Assembly: GCA_014607495.2 (NCBI GenBank)
Contig: CP053153.1
Span: forward strand, 6,448,001 to 6,512,000
DNA length: 64,000 bases
Source: Carposina sasakii
Taxonomy: Eukaryota > Arthropoda > Insecta > Lepidoptera > Carposinidae
Direction: 5' to 3'
The first letter of the stretch is position 1. Each line of letters begins with the position of its first letter. Below, one piece after another: positions 57,266 through 64,000 of the stretch. A program made the translations under genes and the position numbers. A model generated the notes under the pieces. The model did no database searches, had not been told where the DNA came from, and worked only from the letters and a program-made list of their open reading frames with translations.

Positions 57266-58801
57266 ATGGAACTACCTACCCATATATTCATAATAATAAT
57301 TGCAACTCTGTTTGTGTTCACTGCCGGTGAATTGGACGCTCAACTGCATAGAACGAAACGTCAACAACTTCTGCTAGACGAACAACTGTTATCTCTCGGC
57401 GGAAAAACTCAACTTACACCAAAAGAGGAAGAGGTCAACAACTGTTTGATGGCTTACAAATTTCAAGAGTTAAATTATTGCATAGACAATCCCAGATACT
57501 TTAATTTTTCGTATCACTTTTTCAAGTACAAGGATAACATTAGAAAATCAAAGGTATATCAAATAATAAAAGATATGCCAAAAGGGGCTGTGTTGCATCT
57601 ACATGACATGGGTATATTGAGTCCAGATTATTTACTAAACATAACTTATCACGACAACCTGTATGTTTGTTTTGAAGAAAATGCGGTAAAATTAAAATTT
57701 TATGATAACAAAAGGTCCGCCCGGATTCTCCCACCATGTGAAGCTAGCTGGATATCAATGCAAGAGGCGAGAGCCACTACGACAGATTTGTCTAAATTTA
57801 ATTCGTACCTAAGACAGCATTTTACACTGTTAGTCGATAATCCTGACATCGTTTATCCATCAATTGAAGATTCGTGGCAAACTTTCATGAAATACTTTTC
57901 AACAGTTTTGCCGTTGTTGACTTACAGACCTATTTGGGAGAGCTATTTTTATGATGCACTTAAACGTCTACGAGAAGATAATATAATGTATGTCGAAGTC
58001 AGATCTATACTTCCGCATTTGTATGACTTGAATGGTGCTACTTATGACGAGCGTGTAACAGCAATATCTTACAAGAAAACAATAAAAAGGTTTATGAAGG
58101 ACTATCCAGACTTTGTCGGAGCTAAGATAATTTATGCACCGTCTCGAAATGTGGACATACCACAACTTGAAAAGTATTTAGAAATTGCAAGGGAAGTAAA
58201 AAATAGCATGCCTGACGTATTTGCCGGTTTTGATTTAGTTGGAGAGGAGGACTTAGGAAGCCCTTTAATAGAGTTTTTGCCACAATTGACGAAGGCAGGC
58301 AAAGAGTTCAATTACTTCTTCCATGCAGGTGAAACCAATTGGTATGGTACACTGACCGATGAAAATCTTGTGGATGCTATATTACTAGGTGCCAAACGCA
58401 TTGGCCATGGATATGCGCTTGCCAAACATCCATTACTGGTGCAAGAAGTTTTGAAGAGAGACATAGGTATAGAAGTGGCTGTGATATCAAATTCAGTTTT
58501 ATCTTTAGTTCATGACGTGCGAAATCACCCTTTGAGCATGTTCTTAGCTCAAGGGTTGCCGGTGGTGTTGTCGAGTGATGACCCGGGCGCGTGGGAGGCA
58601 GACCCCTTGTCGGATGATTTTTATGTCGCATTTATAGGGGTGACCAGCAGATTATCTGACTTGCGGTTATTGAAGACGCTTGCCTTAAACTCACTTAAGT
58701 ACAGTGCTATGGATGCTAAAGAAAAGGTGGTGGCTTTAGACAAGTTTAATGTAAGGTGGAATGAGTTTATAGATAAGTTTAACTGTTCTTTGTATCAATA
58801 G
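57266..58801 (+). CDS. Adgf: Adenosine deaminase-related growth factor (ADGF/ADA2 family)
   Basis: A secreted enzyme that deaminates adenosine and 2'-deoxyadenosine to inosine forms outside the cell, thereby controlling extracellular adenosine. The frame is open from 57146, but I chose ATG 57266: it gives 511 residues, the usual ADGF length, and puts a signal peptide at the N-terminus (hydrophobic IFIIIIATLFVFTAG, residues 7-21). The zinc-dependent deaminase signatures are all intact: HLHDMG (111-116), HAGET (353-357), GHGYALAKHP (380-389), ISNSVL (407-412) and SSDDPGAW (436-443). The N-terminal about 100 residues correspond to the family's dimerisation extension. Three N-glycosylation sequons are seen (NFS 80, NIT 125, NCS 506). 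The coding region has no intron, which could be the native structure or a retrocopy. No poly(A) tract follows the stop. Which ADGF paralogue this is cannot be settled by eye. Confidence 0.95.
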   Translation: MELPTHIFIIIIATLFVFTAGELDAQLHRTKRQQLLLDEQLLSLGGKTQLTPKEEEVNNCLMAYKFQELNYCIDNPRYFNFSYHFFKYKDNIRKSKVYQIIKDMPKGAVLHLHDMGILSPDYLLNITYHDNLYVCFEENAVKLKFYDNKRSARILPPCEASWISMQEARATTTDLSKFNSYLRQHFTLLVDNPDIVYPSIEDSWQTFMKYFSTVLPLLTYRPIWESYFYDALKRLREDNIMYVEVRSILPHLYDLNGATYDERVTAISYKKTIKRFMKDYPDFVGAKIIYAPSRNVDIPQLEKYLEIAREVKNSMPDVFAGFDLVGEEDLGSPLIEFLPQLTKAGKEFNYFFHAGETNWYGTLTDENLVDAILLGAKRIGHGYALAKHPLLVQEVLKRDIGIEVAVISNSVLSLVHDVRNHPLSMFLAQGLPVVLSSDDPGAWEADPLSDDFYVAFIGVTSRLSDLRLLKTLALNSLKYSAMDAKEKVVALDKFNVRWNEFIDKFNCSLYQ

Positions 58802-58815
58802 GTTAGTCGATTGAT

Positions 58816-58821
58816 ATTAAA
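58816..58821 (+). terminator. Possible polyadenylation signal ATTAAA
   Basis: The common variant ATTAAA lies 15 bp after the ADGF stop codon. No canonical AATAAA was noted in the next 200 bp. The short spacing makes it tentative. Confidence 0.3.
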
Positions 58822-59094
58822 CATTTTATACTTACTATCCATTGTTATAATTTAACGACGGATTGTAAATACCTATGCGCAGAAAATCTCGAGTGAGAAA
58901 CATATAAACTATTTACTTTCCGTAAATCTAAATATAGGAAAAGAAAATATAAAAATATTAATATATCTTTATTTAATCCTGCGTAAATTTTTTAACACGA
59001 AGATGCATTTCGAAAGTAGAAATACATTTAAATGCTTTAGATACATATAACTTTAACGTTATATAAATAATGGGTTCTTATATTATATAATATA

Positions 59095-59160
59095 TACATA
59101 CATACATATAATCACGCCTTTATCCTTTACGGGGTAGGCAGAGCACCAAGGGCCGATATA
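59095..59160 (+). repeat. Short GTAGGCAGAG SINE-like fragment
   Basis: (CATA)n, then TAATCACGCCTTTATCCTTT, ACGGGGTAGGCAGAGCACCA and AGGGCCGATA, breaking off into TATAATATATAA. It corresponds to the 5' part of the copy at 52652. Confidence 0.65.
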
Positions 59161-59580
59161 ATATATAATCCCTTTATTATGTGTAAAATGATAAGGTATA
59201 CATGCATAAGTCCAATGCTACTAAAGATAGGTCTCCCCCAATATAACAGGCCCTTTTTGCCACTTCTATTTTGAGAGCACGTAAAATTCTCAAAAGTAGT
59301 ATTCATAAAACGTGAACTTATATTTAGGGGAGAAACAATATTTGTGAAATTTTCTTTGAAAGCACTGCGTGACCACCCACGTGACCACACAAAAAGCCCT
59401 AGATGTGGATAAGGTATGAAGGACACATTGCTAGTAAGTTACTGACTCAACTTACAAAAAGTCATCAAAATACCCTTTAAACGTTATTGTCTCAGGATTG
59501 GTATTAATTTAGTATGCGGTTGCATCCTATGTGCATGAAGCCTACACTTATATATTTTCGTCGAATCTAAGCATCACACT
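59161..59580. other. Intergenic DNA, nothing identified
   Basis: The minus-strand frame at 59127-59426 has no recognisable domain. Confidence 0.45.
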
Positions 59581-59722
59581 TAAAGGCTCGAGCACACCGG
59601 ATGCGTATGCGTGCACGTAAGCGTAGACGTCAACCAGTGACAGTTCTATACATTTAACTCAGAGGTACGTGTACGTCTACGCTTATGTGCACGCATACGC
59701 ATCCGGTGTACTCGAGCCTTTA
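59581..59722. mobile_element. 142-bp palindromic MITE-G
   Basis: TAAAGGCTCGAGCACACCGG at the left and CCGGTGTACTCGAGCCTTTA at the right, with ATGCGTATGCGTGCACGTAA/ACGTAGACG arms inside, make almost the whole element a hairpin. It is the simple form of the inner element nested at 16961-17328. Confidence 0.8.
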
Positions 59723-59784
59723 ACCTAAACTAATAGAAATATAACCTATAGAAAGTGTGTTCCAACCAAGCGCAAGGCGAAAAA

Positions 59785-59965
59785 CATAATTTAAATAATT
59801 CAAAAACCCGATTCCTAAAAAATAAAACTTAATAATGTATATAATAAAAAAAAAAACTGAAAAGAAAAAAACAAGCACTTAGATGTCCGGTGGTCTAGAA
59901 TTCTATAATATTATTATGGAATTAATACTATTGAAGAACATAAAATATTTTCTAATTATTGCTGG
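59785..59965. repeat. Dispersed repeat 'AAACCCGATTCC...AAGCACTTAGATG', copy 2
   Basis: It has the same phrase order as 12985-13165: CAAAAACCCGA, AAAACTGAAAAGAAAAAAAC, AAGCACTTAGATG, ATTATTATGGAATTAATACT and AAAATATTTTCTAATTATT. Confidence 0.65.
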
Positions 59966-60239
59966 AGTAGTGGCAACACTGCGTTTGCCTTAATTAAAAA
60001 AAAAGAATGATGTCTTCTTGAGATTGTCGTACATAGGAGATTCGGCGGGAAAAGCTGGAAGGGAGCGGGTGTAATATTCTTGTGAAAATCAAAATTTATT
60101 TCACTATGGGTGCGCCCACCACCGGGCCCTACACCCTCCACTGACCCTCGGATCTGATAACTCATAATTGCGACAACAGGCACTTGCACTAACTACAATC
60201 GCCATGAGAAACCAGACCCGAGCACCTAGCATGCAAGAC

Positions 60240-62966
60240 GATACATTGCACCATTCCGAAATCAAAAACTAGATAAATAATCTACATATGTTTCGCCAAC
60301 AACCGTGGCATCCTCAGGATTATAGAAATTAGTAAATTAGTAAACCACTAATTACTATGAACCTCTAAAACCCAACACATTACTTACACAGAATTAACTA
60401 CCCTCTACTAAGTATTAAAAAATATATAAATAATTACCCACCATTATTTATATTTCAAATAAATATATACTATTTGTGCACACAAACCAAATAGTATTGG
60501 GTGAATTAGTTAAATTTAAATGAAAAAATTCAAAAATTCACCAAAATATTGATAAATTAGTAAAGAAAACAAGGATGTATGGAACAACATATTCCATTGC
60601 CCACAAAAACAAAAATTGTTATTGACATTGACAAGCCACTACATTCTAAGGTTACTGTTTATTTATTTATTCTAGCCAATGAGTTCAATAGCGGAGACGA
60701 AAATTCAACCTGTTCATTTAAAAGGTTTACACCAGAATATTTGGCTTTCAAAATCTCCAACTGTTCCAAAATAGATAGACGAATGCCCTTTTCACACGTA
60801 TGCAGACTAACAAAACTGTGGTCATCTGGAATTTTATGATTTGAAACAAACAAGTGTTTGGCAAAATGTGATTTTTCAGGGAAATTGTTCCTATAAGCTG
60901 CCAAATGTTCTTGGTATCTAATCTTGAAGTTACGACCCGTTTGACCTATATAAACAGAATTACAGTCAGGACAGTGCAAGCTATAAACTCCTGATTTTTT
61001 ATCAATTGGTAATATTTGTTTTGTGTTAATTAATCTATTTAAAGAATTAAAAGTCTTAAAAGCCACCAAGATGTTTTGTTTTTTCAATGATTTTGCAATC
61101 ATCTCTGAGATATAGCCAAAATATGGTAAACTACCAGTGTAAATATTTGTAATCTCCTCTATTTTTGGGTACAACATTTGTTTAACTAAAATGTTTTTCT
61201 TTTTATCAATTAGGTTATAAATTAGTTGTGAACTATATCCATTTGATCTGGCTATTTGTATAATAGTATTTATTTCTTTAACATAATTAAAGTTATTAAG
61301 CGGTAACGTTACTAACCTGTGTATCATTGATTTGTATGCCGCAAGCTTATGTTGCCATGGATGGAAAGAATCAATTGGAATAGTTACATCTGTATGTGTT
61401 GGTTTCCGGTAAACTGAAAAATCATGATAATCTCCCAATCTAGTAATAGTTACATCTAAAAAATTTATACTATTGTTTATTTCTTGTTCTATTTTAAATT
61501 TAATCTTAGGATGTTTTGTGTTAAGGACGTTAACAAAAAGATGAAACTGCCTAACTGTGCCTGTCCAACATAAGATGATATCATCAACATATCTAAAATA
61601 ATATTTTATATGATTATTACTATTAACAATATATTCATTTTCAAACCAATCCATAAATATATCGGCTAAAAGAGGTGAAAGCGGAGAACCCATAGTAAGA
61701 CCATCCTTTTGTATGTAATATGTATTATTATAGCAGAAATAATTCTGGCTCATACAAAGTCTAGTTAAGGTAATAAGATTATCTGCCTCCATTGGATTTA
61801 GTTTAACTTTTTCACACCAAGTTTTAATAATATTTAAACATTCCTTGTAAGGAACATTTGTAAACAAACTCTCAACATCTAAAGAAAATAATTTGGAATT
61901 TGTTGATAATTTAATATTTTTAATTTTATCTATTAAATTTAGACTATTATTGACACTATATTTGGGTGTAAATTGAATTTTTTCCTTTATAATGTCATTC
62001 AGAAATTTTGCTAATTTATAAGCTGGAGCTCCAATATATGAAACGACTGGCCTTAATGGTATATTATCTTTATGAATTTTTGGTAAACCATATAACAATG
62101 GTGTTACCGGGTTCATTGGAATATAACGTTCCTTTAAATAAGCAGAATTTTTTGGAAAAATATATTCAGCAGAAGTAATACATTGCTTTAATTGTGCATG
62201 GAATTTCTTAGTTGGATCAAATGGTAAAATTTGAAATTCATCTGTATTGAGGATCTCCATTATCTTACCATGATACACCTCATGCTTCATTATTACCAAA
62301 GTATTACCCTTGTCCGCTTTACTAATTAAAAGATTATTATGATTTATTTTTAGTTGTATAGATTTATATATTTTAGAAAAGTGTGTAGGATGATTATAAT
62401 TACTAAAATTATTCAATGTATTATTTTGTAAAGACCTCATCTCGCCGGCCAAGACACTTTTGCCAATGGTATCCACTTTATTTCTTACTAATGTTATTTC
62501 AGTGTCCACTGCCAAACGTTCAAAAGATTTGTTGGAAATGTCTTTTGGTGGGCAAAATTTCAATCCCTTCATCAACAACCCCATTTCCTGATTTGAGAAA
62601 TTAATGTCAGAAAGATTTTTAACTCTTGGATAAAATTTATGTGTACTTATGTTAGGTGGACTTATGTTATTAGAACCTTTATCATAAATGTATTTTAAAT
62701 GAATTAAACGTTTAATTTTTTGAGACTGTGTATTAAATTTATTCTGACCTGCAAAATGGGCAAAGTCCCTAGCTTTCTGGTCTAAAAGATCAAACTCAAC
62801 TGGATGAAGCTTAAAAGCCAATTCCATGTGTAAAACCTTTAAGTGTATTTTTAAATTATCTGCAGTAAAATACCAATATTTAATTTCTTGTGATAGCCAA
62901 ATTTGTTGTGCTTTATAAATTGCAAATTTAGATTGTCTATTATTTACCCCATTTTTTATTATATAT
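60240..62966 (-). mobile_element. Penelope-like element (5'-truncated)
   Basis: The element reads right to left. It includes the reverse transcriptase/GIY-YIG ORF, a roughly 330-bp 3' noncoding segment and a hammerhead-like motif at 60277-60323. The 3' limit is uncertain and could lie anywhere between about 59970 and 60240. The 5' limit is the junction with an inverted second copy at 62966/62967, so the natural upstream region is missing. The long open frame suggests a recent insertion. Confidence 0.85.
60277..60323 (-). ncRNA. Hammerhead ribozyme-like motif in the Penelope 3' region
   Basis: The minus-strand RNA has stem I AUAAUC pairing exactly with GAUUAU, then the core CUGAGGA (the CUGANGA consensus). 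Stem II is GCCA/UGGC with loop CGGUUGU, followed by the core GAA. A very short stem III, ACAUAUGU, starts with the canonical A-U pair, and a cleavage-site-like GUA precedes stem I's second strand. The one irregularity is an unpaired U between the core and stem II. Hammerhead ribozymes with minimal stem III are an established feature of Penelope-like elements, so this placement is expected. Activity is untested. Confidence 0.75.
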
Positions 62967-62977
62967 GAGATTATCAT
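60659..62977 (-). CDS. Penelope-like reverse transcriptase with GIY-YIG endonuclease
   Basis: The 772-residue frame encodes the single polyprotein of a Penelope-like retroelement. The reverse transcriptase core includes LYGLPKIHK (295-303), SLDVESLFTNVP (365-376, motif A Asp367), DGLTMGSPLSPLLADI (425-440), the catalytic YVDD (463-466) and INFLDVTITR (504-513). The C-terminal endonuclease has GVY (663-665) and YIG (676-678) of the GIY-YIG fold, a CPDC cysteine pair (669-672), an Arg-containing RNFKIRYQEH and a likely catalytic Glu738 in SILEQ. No frameshift or stop breaks the frame. The apparent start Met and the first three residues come from the inverted copy across the junction, so the true N-terminus is lost and the start is not natural. 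The antisense frame at 60579-60839 is a shadow. Confidence 0.92.
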   Translation of the reverse strand: MIISYIIKNGVNNRQSKFAIYKAQQIWLSQEIKYWYFTADNLKIHLKVLHMELAFKLHPVEFDLLDQKARDFAHFAGQNKFNTQSQKIKRLIHLKYIYDKGSNNISPPNISTHKFYPRVKNLSDINFSNQEMGLLMKGLKFCPPKDISNKSFERLAVDTEITLVRNKVDTIGKSVLAGEMRSLQNNTLNNFSNYNHPTHFSKIYKSIQLKINHNNLLISKADKGNTLVIMKHEVYHGKIMEILNTDEFQILPFDPTKKFHAQLKQCITSAEYIFPKNSAYLKERYIPMNPVTPLLYGLPKIHKDNIPLRPVVSYIGAPAYKLAKFLNDIIKEKIQFTPKYSVNNSLNLIDKIKNIKLSTNSKLFSLDVESLFTNVPYKECLNIIKTWCEKVKLNPMEADNLITLTRLCMSQNYFCYNNTYYIQKDGLTMGSPLSPLLADIFMDWFENEYIVNSNNHIKYYFRYVDDIILCWTGTVRQFHLFVNVLNTKHPKIKFKIEQEINNSINFLDVTITRLGDYHDFSVYRKPTHTDVTIPIDSFHPWQHKLAAYKSMIHRLVTLPLNNFNYVKEINTIIQIARSNGYSSQLIYNLIDKKKNILVKQMLYPKIEEITNIYTGSLPYFGYISEMIAKSLKKQNILVAFKTFNSLNRLINTKQILPIDKKSGVYSLHCPDCNSVYIGQTGRNFKIRYQEHLAAYRNNFPEKSHFAKHLFVSNHKIPDDHSFVSLHTCEKGIRLSILEQLEILKAKYSGVNLLNEQVEFSSPLLNSLARINK

Positions 62978-64000
62978 GATTTTTCAGTTTACCGGAAACC
63001 AACACATACAGATGTAACTATTCCAATTGATTCTTTCCATCCATGGCAACATAAGCTTGCGGCATACAAATCAATGATACACAGGTTAGTAACGTTACCG
63101 CTTAATAACTTTAATTATGTTAAAGAAATAAATACTATTATACAAATAGCCAGATCAAATGGATATAGTTCACAACTAATTTATAACCTAATTGATAAAA
63201 AGAAAAACATTTTAGTTAAACAAATGTTGTACCCAAAAATAGAGGAGATTACAAATATTTACACTGGTAGTTTACCATATTTTGGCTATATCTCAGAGAT
63301 GATTGCAAAATCATTGAAAAAACAAAACATCTTGGTGGCTTTTAAGACTTTTAATTCTTTAAATAGATTAATTAACACAAAACAAATATTACCAATTGAT
63401 AAAAAATCAGGAGTTTATAGCTTGCACTGTCCTGACTGTAATTCTGTTTATATAGGTCAAACGGGTCGTAACTTCAAGATTAGATACCAAGAACATTTGG
63501 CAGCTTATAGGAACAATTTCCCTGAAAAATCACATTTTGCCAAACACTTGTTTGTTTCAAATCATAAAATTCCAGATGACCACAGTTTTGTTAGTCTGCA
63601 TACGTGTGAAAAGGGCATTCGTCTATCTATTTTGGAACAGTTGGAGATTTTGAAAGCCAAATATTCTGGTGTAAACCTTTTAAATGAACAGGTTGAATTT
63701 TCGTCTCCGCTATTGAACTCATTGGCTAGAATAAATAAATAAACAGTAACCTTAGAATGTAGTGGCTTGTCAATGTCAATAACAATTTTTGTTTTTGTGG
63801 GCAATGGAATATGTTGTTCCATACATCCTTGTTTTCTTTACTAATTTATCAATATTTTGGTGAATTTTTGAATTTTTTCATTTAAATTTAACTAATTCAC
63901 CCAATACTATTTGGTTTGTGTGCACAAATAGTATATATTTATTTGAAATATAAATAATGGTGGGTAATTATTTATATATTTTTTAATACTTAGTAGAGGG
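62967..64000 (+). mobile_element. Inverted, 5'-truncated second Penelope copy (runs off the window)
   Basis: Positions 62967-64000 are the reverse complement of 60401-61434 with no net insertion or deletion. Each position x pairs with 124401-x, and stop codons and frame ends correspond exactly. It is joined head to head to the longer copy, with a spacer of 1532 bp (61435-62966) between the arms. It contains the element's C-terminal coding region and 3' UTR and continues past 64000. Confidence 0.9.
63074..63742 (+). pseudogene. C-terminal part of Penelope polyprotein (inverted copy)
   Basis: 222 codons identical in translation to residues 551-772 of the minus-strand Penelope ORF, including the whole GIY-YIG endonuclease (GVYSLHCPDCNSVYIGQTGR). 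The frame in fact continues upstream to the junction at 62967, without the reverse transcriptase core. It is a truncated fragment that cannot make a complete polyprotein. Met551 is an internal methionine, not a real start. Confidence 0.85.

Noticed and set aside
60579..60839. 86-codon frame antisense to the Penelope C-terminus (and its mirror at 63562-63822)
   Set aside because: It is fully antisense to the GIY-YIG coding end and 3' UTR. It is present in both arms only because they are copies.
1..64000. CRISPR arrays, operons, phage or bacterial features
   Set aside because: Base composition, introns, SINEs, MITEs and a Penelope element mark this as insect nuclear DNA. No spacer-repeat arrays were seen.

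Overview
The window looks like a gene-poor, AT-rich stretch of an insect nuclear genome, most likely a moth or butterfly (Lepidoptera). The reasons are the dispersed repeat families I recognise as common in Lepidoptera (the GCGGCCAAGTGCGAGTCGG repeat, the 'GTAGGCAGAG' SINE-like repeat, tRNA-headed SINEs ending in (CAT/GAT)n), many TA-flanked palindromic MITEs, and the presence of a secreted adenosine deaminase growth factor and a Penelope-like retroelement. There is no bacterial-style gene organisation, and no CRISPR, rRNA or convincing true tRNA gene. Species cannot be named from what is visible.

Layout. 1-12 kb: AT-rich intergenic DNA with MITEs, two SINEs (one with a perfect 14-bp target duplication) and an iterated GGCAGTAA region. 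12-15.4 kb: a possible noncoding first exon (about 11930-12041), then a tandem array of about 0.69-kb minus-strand retroelement tails. 15.4-22.3 kb: MITEs, including a 549-bp nested palindrome, and SINEs. 22.3-34.6 kb: a candidate unrecognised protein gene with a start exon (22305-22651) and a second exon (34232-34397) whose splice phases agree. The roughly 11.6-kb intron between them is full of repeats, including a decayed LINE with a C2H2 tail. 34.6-36 kb: a second copy of the 0.69-kb array. 36-57 kb: paired MITEs, a Jockey/CR1-like LINE tail, hairpins and AT-rich DNA.

57.27-58.80 kb holds the one clearly intact host gene, a 511-residue ADGF/ADA2-type secreted adenosine deaminase in a single uninterrupted reading frame. 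About 1.5 kb beyond its stop begins a Penelope-like element on the minus strand (about 60.24-62.97 kb). It encodes reverse transcriptase plus GIY-YIG endonuclease, and a hammerhead ribozyme-like motif lies downstream of the ORF (60277-60323). The element is joined head to head with an inverted, 5'-truncated second copy (62967-64000 and past the edge). The arms show no net length difference over 1034 bp and are identical wherever I compared them.

The genes do not form a pathway. The window is best read as two host loci in a sea of mobile DNA. The most interesting items are the ribozyme-bearing Penelope fold-back, the two 0.69-kb tail arrays, the phase-matched unknown gene, and a near-perfect 32-bp-stem hairpin at 49.3 kb. 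Coordinates of repeat edges are approximate unless a target duplication or terminal inverted repeat is described.
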